Below, piece by piece: positions 1 to 7,154 of a stretch of DNA of 12,959 nucleotides. Under the pieces are notes generated by a model that was given only the letters and a program-made list of their open reading frames with translations, was not told the DNA's origin and did not search any database. The position numbers and the translations under genes were made by a program. Where the stretch lies: positions 1-12,959 of the forward strand of contig NZ_AWQQ01000004.1 of assembly GCF_002607855.1 (NCBI RefSeq), given 5' to 3'. This DNA is from Desulforamulus profundi. GTDB lineage: Bacteria; Bacillota_B; Desulfotomaculia; Desulfotomaculales; Desulfotomaculaceae. Within the stretch, counting starts at the first letter, position 1. Each line of letters begins with the position of its first letter.

Positions 1-1
1 C

Positions 2-814
2 TATCCGGGCGGCAAATCAAAAATCTATGGCAAGGTAAAAAACCTTATTGAAGCCAACACACTGGGCGACAGAACCTACGTAGAGCCTTTTGCGGGGGGA
101 TTCGGTATAGGGATTGGTTTGTTGTGTGACGACATCGTACAGTCGGCCGTTATTAACGATTTTGACTCGCACATTTACCACTTTTGGTACTCTGTACTTC
201 ATCACACAGAAGACCTGCTCAAAAGGATTACGGATACTCCTATAACCTTAGAGGAGCGGGAAAAGCAGAAAGCGGTTTATAGGGATAGCTCTGCCGATGA
301 GGTGAGCGACGGTTTTGCAACGCTGTTTCTGAACCGCGTGAACTTTTCCGGCGTTATCAAGGGCGGACCCATAGGTGGGCTATCTCAGAACGGTGCATAT
401 AAGATTGATTGCCGCTTCAATAAGAGTGAGATAGTTAAGAAAATCGAACGGATTGCTCTGCTTAAAAACCGTATTGAACTATACAACTGCGACGCAAGTG
501 AGCTTATCACCGTTCGCTTGCAGGACACGATTTGCACATCGTTTTTCAACATAGACCCGCCGTATGTTAAGAAAGGACGGCAACTCTATGCCAATTACTT
601 TAAGGAAGAAGACCATAGAAGCCTTGAAAGAATCATAACCGAACACTTAGGTGAAACCCGATGGATTGTGACATACGATGATTGCGACTTGATTCGAGAC
701 ATCTATAAACAGTACCATATGACAGAGTACGGTATTCAGCATAACGCAGGCGGCAGTGTTAGGGGAAAAGAAATTGTTATTACGAACATACCTGAAGGTT
801 CATTTGCTTGGTAA
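2..814 (+). CDS. DNA adenine methyltransferase (Dam/D12 class), 5' end outside window
   Basis: The open frame runs from base 2 to a TAA at 812-814, giving 270 visible residues with no start inside the window. The first visible residues are YPGGKSK, the segment with which D12-class N6-adenine methyltransferases open after a handful of residues, so probably only 5-15 residues are missing. The SAM-binding motif VEPFAGGFGIG follows at about residues 30-40, and the catalytic motif DPPY sits at bases 553-564. These enzymes transfer a methyl group from S-adenosylmethionine to N6 of adenine in a short DNA target. No restriction enzyme is visible beside it, so an orphan phage or mobile-element methylase is likely. 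The stop codon overlaps a strong Shine-Dalgarno (AAGGAGGGG, 813-821) for the next gene, indicating co-transcription. Target specificity cannot be read from the sequence. The family call is secure; the mobile origin is inferred. Confidence 0.9.
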   Translation, partial: YPGGKSKIYGKVKNLIEANTLGDRTYVEPFAGGFGIGIGLLCDDIVQSAVINDFDSHIYHFWYSVLHHTEDLLKRITDTPITLEEREKQKAVYRDSSADEVSDGFATLFLNRVNFSGVIKGGPIGGLSQNGAYKIDCRFNKSEIVKKIERIALLKNRIELYNCDASELITVRLQDTICTSFFNIDPPYVKKGRQLYANYFKEEDHRSLERIITEHLGETRWIVTYDDCDLIRDIYKQYHMTEYGIQHNAGGSVRGKEIVITNIPEGSFAW

Positions 815-829
815 GGAGGGGGTGCTGTT

Positions 830-1282
830 ATGCTTGGAGCAATTATCGGCGACATTGTAGGGTCGCATTTCGAATTCAACAACCACAGGAGCAAGGACTT
901 TGAACTGTTAGCCGAAGGTTGCTTTGCCACCGACGACAGCATAATGACCCTTGCCGTTGCCAAGGCAATTATGGAAGCGACGAAATCCAAAGAGCCGACC
1001 GCTCGCGGTTATGACCACAACTACCACGCCCTGCTTTCCGACCTAACCGTCAAGTATATGCAGAAAATCGGGCGCAAGTATCCGAACTGCAGATTCGGCG
1101 GTATGTTCTATCGGTGAGTGTTCAGCGAAGACCCCGAACCCTATAACAGTTTCGGCAACGGTGCGGCAATGCGGGTAAGTCCTGCCGGATTTGCCGTTCA
1201 CTCCGAATGGGAAGCGGAAGAACTCGCGGAAACGATGACCGCCGTTAAGTTAAGTGGTTATGCTCTGGTAACTGCCAGTTAG
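830..1282 (+). pseudogene. ADP-ribosylglycohydrolase family, interrupted and 3'-truncated
   Basis: ATG at 830 lies 8 bases after AAGGAGGGG. The first 95 residues begin MLGAIIGDIVGSHFEF and carry TDDSIMT, the metal-binding signature of dinuclear-metal ADP-ribosylglycohydrolases, which remove ADP-ribose from modified targets. A TGA at 1115-1117 stands where the family usually has tryptophan (FYRW-VFSEDP), so a single TGG-to-TGA change is the simplest explanation. Beyond it the same frame continues with family-like residues (NSFGNGAAMRVSPAGF) up to about 1248. The expected continuation (THNHPEG-like) is then replaced by unrelated sequence that stops at 1280-1282. Only about half of the usual roughly 260 residues remain. 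The pairing with the adenine methylase upstream suggests one phage or mobile-element module. A TGA-reading (recoded) gene is unlikely because the 3' half is also lost. Confidence 0.8.
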
Positions 1283-1401
1283 AGGAAACCACACGGGCGA
1301 AGTTATACGTTGCTATTACTCAGGCATTTTTTAGTGTAGGTATTGTTGTCGAAGGCAATTTTAATAAAACCGTCCCGGGAAAACACTATGGGCGAGTTAA
1401 A

Positions 1402-1449
1402 GGAGAGAGGCGCTATCCTTTGCGGGAGAACGCCCCTCTCTTCCTTTTT
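1402..1449 (+). terminator. Candidate intrinsic terminator hairpin
   Basis: AGAGAGG (1404-1410) pairs with CCTCTCT (1435-1441). After one C-C mismatch, two more pairs extend the stem inward, and an outer G-T and G-C extend it outward. The loop is long (about 18 nt). A pyrimidine-rich tail TTCCTTTTT follows, so plus-strand transcripts from the methylase region could end here. The long loop and interrupted T-tract lower confidence. Confidence 0.45.
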
Positions 1450-1489
1450 CCGTATCGGTTTGGGGTATGGTTCAATAAGTTTCCCTATT

Positions 1490-1520
1490 AAACACGTCCT
1501 TTTGCAGGGCGTGTTTTGTT
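1490..1520 (+). terminator. Second hairpin with T-rich 3' side
   Basis: AAACACGTCC (1490-1499) pairs with GGGCGTGTTT (1507-1516): ten pairs including one G-U, with a 7-nt loop. It is followed by TGTT rather than a clean T-run. It may be a weak terminator backing up the hairpin at 1402-1449. Confidence 0.4.
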
Positions 1521-1703
1521 ATGTGCTGCTTCTTTTTATTGCGGGCTGGTCAATAGTGGTTACACTGATGTTCAACCATAAATATTCCTTAAAGCCTTGA
1601 TTTTACTGGATTTGTTCTCAAAAAATGCCATTTGTAGTGTAGATTTTTAGATGTGATTAAAGTCTTTATTTTCAATGCTTTGGGGTCTGGAAAAAAATGT
1701 TGG

Positions 1704-1725
1704 TTGAAAATCAGTTGAAAATCAG
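1704..1725 (+). repeat. 11-bp perfect tandem duplication
   Basis: TTGAAAATCAG occurs twice in direct succession (1704-1714 and 1715-1725) in the non-coding spacer downstream of spo0A. It may be a slippage duplication or a pair of binding sites; nothing else marks it. Confidence 0.8.
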
Positions 1726-1751
1726 CTTACACATCTCATAGGAATAATATT

Positions 1752-1781
1752 AAAGGGAGTAGATGTAAGCTACTCCCTTTT
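1752..1781 (-). terminator. spo0A transcription terminator
   Basis: A perfect 11-bp stem AAAGGGAGTAG (1752-1762) / CTACTCCCTTT (1770-1780) with a 7-nt loop lies 11 bases beyond the spo0A stop codon. Read on the minus strand it ends in CCCTTTAATATTATT. Read on the plus strand it ends in CCCTTTT. It can therefore stop transcription from both sides, separating spo0A from the plus-strand genes to the left. Confidence 0.85.
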
Positions 1782-1791
1782 GCAGTCCTTA

Positions 1792-2562
1792 TTAACTTAC
1801 TTTGCTTTCAATTCTCAACTTGTCCGCCACCATGGCGATAAATTCGCTGTTGGTGGGTTTGCCCCGCTCCAGGTTGATGGTGTAACCAAAGAATTTGGTC
1901 ATCATTTCAACATTACCGCGATCCCAGGCCAGTTCAATGGCATGTCGGATGGCCCTTTCCACCCGGCTGGGAGTGGTTTGATATTTTTGGGCAATCATGG
2001 GATAAAGTTCTTTGGTGACGGCACCCAGCAGATTCACCTCATTGATCACGCAAAGAATTGCTTCTCTCAAGTAATGATACCCTTTGATGTGAGCAGGAAC
2101 TCCCATTTCGTGTATGATGTTGGTAACTGCAACATCTAAATTACGAGGTTTGGAGGTGGAAATATATTGGGAGACGGCCACCCCGTCCGCCAGTTGGCGC
2201 ATGCGGGTTGCCAGGACAGAAAAGTCAAAGGGTTTTAAAATATAATAGTCTGCCCCCAGTTCTACGGCACGGGCCGTAATACTTTCCTGACCAAAGGCCG
2301 TCAGCATAATGACCTTGGGTTTATGGCCCACCGCACCGGTTGATATTTTTTCCAGCACCCCGATTCCATCCAGGTGAGGCATAATAATATCAAGCACCAT
2401 AACATCCGGAACCTGCTGGTTGATGATTTCCAAGGCTTCCAAACCATTGTTGGCTATACCTACTAGCATAAAATCATCCTGCTGATTGATAAATTCTTTT
2501 AGTAATTCGCAGAATTCTCTGTTATCATCGGCGATTAACACCTTGATAGCCTTTCTAATCAT
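1792..2562 (-). CDS. spo0A: Sporulation master regulator Spo0A
   Basis: 256 residues, complete. The N-terminal response-regulator receiver (about 1-125) has the acidic pair D12-D13, the phospho-acceptor D58 (in VMVLDIIMP), T88 and K110. The C-terminal Spo0A DNA-binding domain (about 145-256) has the family's near-invariant helices, with the stretches [20 protein letters not shown] and FFGYTI. Phosphorylated Spo0A binds 0A boxes (TGTCGAA) to switch on sporulation and repress vegetative genes. ATG at 2562 is preceded by AGGAGG about 13 bases upstream, slightly distant. Two perfect 0A boxes lie upstream (2636-2642, 2703-2709), suggesting self-regulation as in Bacillus. It lies downstream of spoIVB, the conserved order in endospore formers. 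Every expected active-site residue is present, and this is the one gene of the window with an ATG start. Confidence 0.98.
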   Translation of the reverse strand: MIRKAIKVLIADDNREFCELLKEFINQQDDFMLVGIANNGLEALEIINQQVPDVMVLDIIMPHLDGIGVLEKISTGAVGHKPKVIMLTAFGQESITARAVELGADYYILKPFDFSVLATRMRQLADGVAVSQYISTSKPRNLDVAVTNIIHEMGVPAHIKGYHYLREAILCVINEVNLLGAVTKELYPMIAQKYQTTPSRVERAIRHAIELAWDRGNVEMMTKFFGYTINLERGKPTNSEFIAMVADKLRIESKVS

Positions 2563-2569
2563 ATGTAAG

Positions 2570-2650
2570 ACCCCGCCTCCTATTTTTTCTCTATTTTTTC
2601 CATAAAATGGAAACTGTTTTTGATGTTTTAAAGCATTCGACAGGCGGGGT
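2570..2650 (-). promoter_or_regulatory. Inverted repeat able to mask the spo0A ribosome binding site
   Basis: ACCCCGCCT (minus strand 2650-2642) is exactly complementary to AGGCGGGGT (2578-2570), which overlaps the AGGAGG Shine-Dalgarno of spo0A. A smaller hairpin, TTTCCAT / ATGGAAA with a 3-nt loop, lies between them (2597-2613). Only a transcript starting upstream of 2650 would contain the masking arm. One started by the candidate sigma-H promoter would begin downstream of it. The repeat is seen directly; the function is inferred. Confidence 0.45.
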
Positions 2651-2660
2651 TTAAACTCCT
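2635..2660 (-). promoter_or_regulatory. Candidate sigma-H promoter of spo0A
   Basis: On the minus strand, AGGAGTT (2660-2654) and GTCGAAT (2641-2635) are 12 bases apart. They resemble the sigma-H elements RnAGGAwWW and RnnGAAT. The -10 element overlaps a perfect 0A box, so Spo0A~P bound there would act directly on this promoter. The sporulation promoter of Bacillus spo0A is also sigma-H dependent. The assignment rests on motif match only; one -35 position (G for A/T) deviates. Confidence 0.5.
2636..2642 (-). promoter_or_regulatory. 0A box, proximal
   Basis: Perfect TGTCGAA on the minus strand, 74 bases before the spo0A ATG, overlapping the candidate sigma-H -10 element. Confidence 0.7.
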
Positions 2661-2702
2661 TCTTAAAAAAGGAAAAATTACCAAAAGCTTATATTTATTC
2701 AA

Positions 2703-2709
2703 TTCGACA
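2703..2709 (-). promoter_or_regulatory. 0A box, distal
   Basis: Second perfect TGTCGAA on the minus strand, 67 bases upstream of the proximal one and in the same orientation, within the spoIVB-spo0A spacer. Confidence 0.7.
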
Positions 2710-2742
2710 GATATTTTACTAAAAATCCAGTTCTAGATTAAT

Positions 2743-4112
2743 TTAGCAGGCTATATTTGTCATAGCGCCAAATTCTGCGTAATTTCTTTCACTCACATGT
2801 TTGGGGAGAACTCCGGAATCATAGAGCATCCACTCTGCAAGCACACCATACCCTCTGGACGGATCATTAATAAATACATGCGTAACCGCACCCACCAACT
2901 TTCCATCTTGGATAATCGGGCTTCCTGACATACCCTGAATGATTCCCCCTGTTTTTTGTAATAATCTCTGGTCGACAATCTTTATAATCATTCCCTTTCC
3001 CTCAGTGCTGTGGGGATTTACCTGCTCGATTTGTATTTTAAACTTTTCAATCTTATCTCCTTTCAAAACTGTATAAATCTCGCAGGGCCTTCTTTAACTT
3101 CACCGGCCATTGCCACAGGAACGGTTCCATTTCCATAAATATTTTTCGGTGCTTTGTTTAATTTCCCAAAAATCCCGCAATTTGTGTTTTTCGTGATAGT
3201 ACCGGAAATATCATTTTCCCCTCGAAATACACCCATTTTTTCGCCGGGCTGGCCCTTTCTCCCTATTCTTATTCCTTCAATGCGGGCGGCGACAATTTTT
3301 CCCCTGTCCAAATTAATGGGTTGGCAGGTGTCTATATCACTGATAATGTGTCCCAAAGCCCCGTAGGATTTTGTCTGGGGGTCAAAAAAAGTCATGGTGC
3401 CCACACCGGCAGTACTGTCCCGGACAAATAAACCGATCCGGTAACGTTTCGTTTCGTTGCAGTAAATTGGTTTTATCCTGGTTTTGTAAATTTCTTTAGA
3501 ATGCCTGTCTCTTAGTTCCATATCCAGTGATTTTCCGTCTTGCCCCAATTTGTTTATTATGTCCCTGACCTGGCTCTCTGTCTCTACTTTTTGCCCGTTG
3601 ACTTTGATCAGCACATCCCCCAGTTCCACTCCAGCTTCCGCTGCCGGGTTGTGTCTGATGCCTTTTTCATCTACAATGGCGGATCTGCCCACCACCATCA
3701 CTCCTTCGGATTCCACCATCACTCCGATGGCCTGCCCGCCTGGAATGACTCTTATTTCAGGCACTACACTGACCGTCATATGTCTAACCGGAATTAAGCC
3801 AAATAATTTTACTTGTACTTCCAATTGGCCCGGGTTTGCCGCCACCGGTGTGGTGCTTCCCAGATAAAATGTTGTAGGTTTTACTCCATTAATGGTAAAC
3901 TCAAAATTATCCGCCAAGAATTTGGGTAAGTTAAGATCAAAATCCAATTTCTCTCCCACAGAAACTCTCTGATGTAAAGGTAATTCTTTTAACGTTTGGA
4001 ACGGTAGCTGTAAACAAAGGCCCAAGAATATGACCGCCAAAAAAGCAGTGGCGTTTTCTTTTTCCGGTAGTCCAAGTACAGCCCCCCTTTTATTTAATAA
4101 AGATTTTTTAAA
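2743..4112 (-). pseudogene. spoIVB: SpoIVB serine peptidase, frameshifted, no standard start
   Basis: SpoIVB is a secreted PDZ-containing serine peptidase (family S55) made in the forespore; it triggers pro-sigma-K processing. Here the first part reads from about 4112 to a premature stop near 3063, and the second part (3066-2743) is in another frame. One missing base near 3081 (GCG-AGATTT for a likely GCGGAGATTT) explains the break. Both parts keep the family features: a hydrophobic anchor, a PDZ domain, the catalytic His in YGALGHIISDIDT, Ser in GMSGSPII and Asp in [10 protein letters not shown]. At the 5' end a perfect AGGAGGTGA (4122-4114) is followed by TTTTAAAAAATCT with no ATG, GTG or TTG at a usable distance in frame. 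The in-frame residues KKSLLNKRGAVLG look like a genuine N-terminus. The first usable start, TTG at 4040, has no ribosome site and cuts the basic segment before the anchor. Either sequence errors or true inactivation; if real, late sporulation should fail. Confidence 0.85.
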
Positions 4113-4122
4113 ATCACCTCCT

Positions 4123-4370
4123 AAATGTAATTAGAAACATAAAAACCAAGCAATACGGCAAAATTTAAATTAAGTCTCAGTAATCTTAAGATAACCTTAT
4201 AAAAATGCTTTTACTCATGTTATTTCTGCCTGAAAATGCCGGATTCAGTTGTTCTGCTTGTTGAGAACCAATTTGTAAGTTTTGTTTACTTTGCCGTTTT
4301 CATTTTTTTAGAAAATTTTGCTTTCCGCAATCCGGTGTTCTTCGCTGATTCTAAAAAAGCCGCCAAAACA
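4123..4370 (-). other. spoIVB-recN spacer, possible forespore promoter
   Basis: No gene is visible on either strand. A weak match to a forespore (sigma-G-type) promoter exists on the minus strand: TGAGTA (4217-4212), 18 bases, then TATCTTA (4193-4187), 65-70 bases before the spoIVB Shine-Dalgarno. SpoIVB is made in the forespore in Bacillus, so such a promoter is expected here, but the -35 match is poor. The rest is AT-rich and featureless. Confidence 0.25.
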
Positions 4371-4401
4371 AAAACGACTGTTACCGGTATACAGTCGTTT
4401 T
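4371..4401 (-). terminator. recN transcription terminator
   Basis: A perfect 11-bp stem AAAACGACTGT (4371-4381) / ACAGTCGTTTT (4391-4401) with a 9-nt loop lies 10 bases after the recN stop. On the minus strand it is followed by TGTTTTGG after a CGTTTTT side, giving a U-rich tail. It marks the end of the long minus-strand gene run and separates it from spoIVB. Confidence 0.85.
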
Positions 4402-4411
4402 AAAAAATTTT

Positions 4412-6112
4412 TTATTTTTGATTTTTATAAACAGCAGACATTCTGATCATTTGCAGAGCATGATCTTTTACCGCGCCGGTGATTTCCCGACCGGCCAGCA
4501 TCCTGGCCAGTTCCTCTACCCTGCCTGCCTGGTCTAAAGGTTCCACCGATGTTTGAGCGTGTCCGTCCACTACTTTTTTACTGATTAAATAGTGAGTGTC
4601 AGCAAAACATGCCACCTGGGCCCCGTGGGTTACACAAATGACCTGCCGATGCCGTCCCACCTGGGCCAACTTTTCTCCGATGGCCTGCAGGGCCTTGCCA
4701 CCTACGCCGGTATCAATTTCGTCAAAAATCAAGGTGGGAACCTCATCAACACCGGACAAAAGCACTTTGAGCGCCAGCATGATCCTCGAAAGTTCCCCGC
4801 CCGAGGCGATCTTCTGCAGCGGTCGCAACGGTTCTCCCGGGTTGGGCGCAATCAGGAATTCGATATCCTCCATTCCCAGGTCGGAAATCTCTTCCCTGGG
4901 GGTCAGGCTTACCCTGAAATCAATACCGCCCATTTCCAGGTACCTCAACTCCCTGGCAGCATTTTCTTCTAACTGTTTGGCCGCCTTCTGGCGAAGTATG
5001 GTGAGAATCTTTGCCTGCCGGTGCCATTCTTTCTCCAGGGTTTTGATGGTTTCCTTTAATTCCTCTGCTTTTTCTGTACGATTGCTCAAGGTGTTCAGTT
5101 CCGCCAGGGCAGCCTCTTTGTACGCCAGTATCTCCCTAACGGTGGAGCCGTATTTGTATTTCAGTTGCTTAATTAAAGAAAGACGGTGTTCAATTTGATC
5201 AAGCCGCTCAGGATTGTACTCCACGTTGTCCCGGTAGGAAGAAACTTCTCTGGCCGCATCCTCGATCTGGTAAAGGGCGTTTTCCAACATCTCCAGCAAC
5301 CCTGTAAGATTGCTGTCTATCTCCGCCAGTTCCCTGAGGGATGTCAGGGCCTTTCCCAGTCCCTCAATTGCCGGCGTTGCACCGGCCTCGCCCCCGTAAA
5401 GTTGATCATAGATTTCCCCGGCCAGACGGGAAATCTTCTCAGAATTCATCAGCAGACGCCGCTCGTTCAGGAGTTCGTCTTCCTCATCCTCCGCCAATTG
5501 AGCTTTGGTGATTTCCTGCATCTGAAAAGAAAGCATATCAATGCGCCGGGCCAGTTCCCGGGCATTGGACTCCAGATCTTTTAACTGGGAGCAGGTGTCT
5601 CTCCAGCGGATATAGATTTCTTTCACTTTTCCGGCCTGCTCCAACAATTCAGATCCACCCAGCCTGTCCACCAACCAGCGGTGTTTGTCCTGATCAAGCA
5701 GCGTTTGCTGCTCATGCTGGCCCAGCATATCCAGTAAGCCGCTGCCCATGTCCCGGTAAAGGCCAAGGTTTGCCGGGCGCCCGTTAATGCGGCAGACATT
5801 TTTGCCGCTGCGGCTTAGCTCCCTGGCCAGAACCAACAGACCGTCTTCTTCGCAGTCCACGCCCAGTTCTTCCATTCGTTTTTTTATCCAGGACAGCCGT
5901 GAAACATCAAAGGTGGCCTGAACGGTGGCCTTTTCCCTGCCGGAGCGGATAAAGTCCGCTGAAGCCCGGCTTCCCAGGGCCACCTGCAAGGCGTCGATCA
6001 GCATGGATTTACCAGCACCGGTTTCCCCGGTGACAATGGTCAGGCCTTTGTCAAAGTTCACCTCTACATCGTCGATCAGGGCAAAATTTTTTACATATAA
6101 CGAGTGGAGCAC
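4412..6112 (-). CDS. recN: DNA repair ATPase RecN
   Basis: 566 residues, usual length for RecN, an SMC-like ATPase that joins double-strand break repair by recombination in the cytoplasm. Walker A GETGAGKS is at residues 29-36. A long charged coiled-coil middle (about 160-380) follows, then the ABC signature SGGELSR near residue 437, Walker B LIFDEIDTGVGG near 462 and the H-loop CVTHG near 495. I place the start at GTG 6112, which begins VLHSLYVKNFALID as in homologues and follows AAGGGGG by 7 bases. An upstream ATG at 6151 lies inside argR and adds 13 residues foreign to the family. Only 4 bases separate it from the argR stop, so the two are translated from one message. No defect is visible. 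Confidence 0.97.
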   Translation of the reverse strand: MLHSLYVKNFALIDDVEVNFDKGLTIVTGETGAGKSMLIDALQVALGSRASADFIRSGREKATVQATFDVSRLSWIKKRMEELGVDCEEDGLLVLARELSRSGKNVCRINGRPANLGLYRDMGSGLLDMLGQHEQQTLLDQDKHRWLVDRLGGSELLEQAGKVKEIYIRWRDTCSQLKDLESNARELARRIDMLSFQMQEITKAQLAEDEEDELLNERRLLMNSEKISRLAGEIYDQLYGGEAGATPAIEGLGKALTSLRELAEIDSNLTGLLEMLENALYQIEDAAREVSSYRDNVEYNPERLDQIEHRLSLIKQLKYKYGSTVREILAYKEAALAELNTLSNRTEKAEELKETIKTLEKEWHRQAKILTILRQKAAKQLEENAARELRYLEMGGIDFRVSLTPREEISDLGMEDIEFLIAPNPGEPLRPLQKIASGGELSRIMLALKVLLSGVDEVPTLIFDEIDTGVGGKALQAIGEKLAQVGRHRQVICVTHGAQVACFADTHYLISKKVVDGHAQTSVEPLDQAGRVEELARMLAGREITGAVKDHALQMIRMSAVYKNQK

Positions 6113-6116
6113 AGGC

Positions 6117-6574
6117 TTACCCCCTTGCCAATTCCAGGAATCGCTGCACAACCTGTGGCGTGGCCTCTTTGGGTTTAATAATAATCAGAATGGTATCATC
6201 CCCGGCCACGGTGCCGATAATCTCCGGCCAGTGGGCGTGTCAATGGCGGATGCCATACCCTGGGCTTCCCCGGGCGGTGTTTTAATAATGATCAAGTTTT
6301 CACTGGAATTGATGTCGCTCAAGGACAAGCGGACCAGACGTCTTAGCCTGTCCTCATTGCCACGGCGCATCATGGGTTCGTCCGGAGAGGCGTAGTAAGA
6401 GGTGTTGTGTTCGCCAGGTATTTTGATCAGGCTTAGTTCCTTAATGTCCCTGGACACGGTGGCCTGGGTTACCTCAAACCCCTCGGCCCGCAGTGCCGCC
6501 GCCAATTCTTCCTGGGTCTCAATGGTTCTGTCGCGGACTAATTCCAATATTTTTGCCTGGCGTTGTGTCTTCAC
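6117..6574 (-). pseudogene. argR: Arginine repressor ArgR/AhrC, single-base frameshift
   Basis: The N-terminal winged helix-turn-helix (residues 1-60, with [11 protein letters not shown] at 37-47) and the start of the C-terminal domain are intact up to residue 112. The frame then breaks at about 6239-6240: GCCATTGACACGCC reads as family sequence only with one more C (GACCACGCC). The shifted frame gives [19 protein letters not shown] and ends ELARG-TAA at 6119-6117. This supplies the Asp-Asp pair that binds arginine and holds the hexamer together; as sequenced, these are lost. Restored length is about 152 residues, normal for the family. ArgR represses arginine synthesis and activates catabolism with L-arginine as co-repressor. 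GTG at 6574 follows GAGGG by 7 bases and overlaps the mnmM stop as GTGA. Sequencing error in a CC pair is the likeliest cause. Confidence 0.9.
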
Positions 6575-7154
6575 GCTTCATCCCTCGCCTTCTCTATCAA
6601 AAGTACTCCCGGTGCTGAGGGTGGCCGGTTGAGAAAATTTATTTTTAAAACCTTGTATATAAGAGAGTCCAATTGAGAAGCCACTGCCTCCACGGCCTCC
6701 TTTTCTTCCTGTCCCCCGGGGTGACCCGGGTAGACAACAATTACCAGACGGCCGCCGCTGCTGAGCAGTTCCAGGGTATGCTTAATGGCAATCAGCGTGG
6801 TGCCGGGTTGGGTGATGATTTCATGATTGCCTCCGGGCAGGTATCCTAAATTAAAGATGGCCCCCTGTATAGAATGATCGATATATTTTTTATATTCTGG
6901 TGGCCGTCTTGAATTAATTTGACCCGCTCATCCAGCACGCCTTCCGATGCCAATCTCCGCCGTGTGTTTTCCAGAGCCTGCTCCTGCACATCAAAGGCAT
7001 ACACCCTCCCCTCAGGGCCTACCAGTTGGGCCAGCAGCAGGGTGTCATGCCCGTTTCCCATGGTCCCATCCACGGCACTGTGGCCCCTCTGTAATATTTC
7101 AGAGAGGAAATGGTGTCCCAGTTTCGCTGCCATAAACCAGTTAATCAAGACCAC
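6571..7154 (-). pseudogene. mnmM: MnmM/YtqB-type SAM methyltransferase, frameshifted at A6 run
   Basis: Residues 1-93 match the YtqB family (rRNA_methylase Pfam group), with the SAM motif VDGTMGNGHDTLLLA and the acidic loop VYAFDVQEQA. The frame breaks at a run of six A (plus-strand T run 6886-6891). Reading one base back restores the conserved FNLGYLPGGNHEI and LVIVVYPGHPGG and ends in EKARDEA-TGA at 6573-6571. The restored protein has about 194 residues, as in Bacillus YtqB, now known as MnmM, which methylates the nm5s2U34 wobble base of tRNA. GTG at 7154 follows GGAG by 7 bases and overlaps nadK by 14 bases. The sequence A-AAA-AAT is a textbook -1 slippery heptamer, so programmed or transcriptional slippage is possible. 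Because two neighbours carry similar lesions, a missed base is likelier. Confidence 0.85.

Larger units (their letters stand above)
1249..1751 (+). other. Non-genic spacer / decayed element edge
   Basis: No convincing gene lies between the broken hydrolase and the spo0A terminator. A start-less open plus-strand frame runs from 1249 to a TAA at 1489-1491 and begins exactly where the hydrolase similarity ends. Its residues (for example EETTRAKLYVAITQAFFSVG) look protein-like, so it may be the tail of another gene joined by deletion, but I do not recognise it. Two hairpins (1402-1449 and 1490-1516) and an 11-bp tandem repeat (1704-1725) fall within the spacer. From about 1600 onward it is AT-rich without visible coding. 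I interpret the stretch as the worn end of an integrated element lying against the chromosomal spo0A gene. Confidence 0.5.

Noticed and set aside
1115..1117. In-frame TGA in the hydrolase as recoding (selenocysteine or tryptophan)
   Set aside because: The family has Trp rather than Cys there, TGA is used as a normal stop elsewhere in the window, and the 3' half of the gene is lost anyway.
1343..1600. 85-codon plus-strand frame with a hydrophobic C-terminal half
   Set aside because: No ribosome site fits its TTG or the internal ATG, and it runs through two terminator-like hairpins. The hydrophobic stretch comes from T-rich DNA.
2715..2742. Weak hairpin after the spoIVB stop as a terminator
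   Set aside because: Only about five pairs including a G-U and a 4-nt loop; not distinguishable from chance in AT-rich DNA.
4592..5584. Several long plus-strand frames opposite recN
   Set aside because: They are antisense shadows of a well-conserved gene, with no ribosome sites or recognisable protein features.
6113..6151. Longer RecN starting with ATG at 6151
   Set aside because: The 13 extra residues are a second frame of the argR 3' end and are unlike RecN; GTG 6112 has a good ribosome site.
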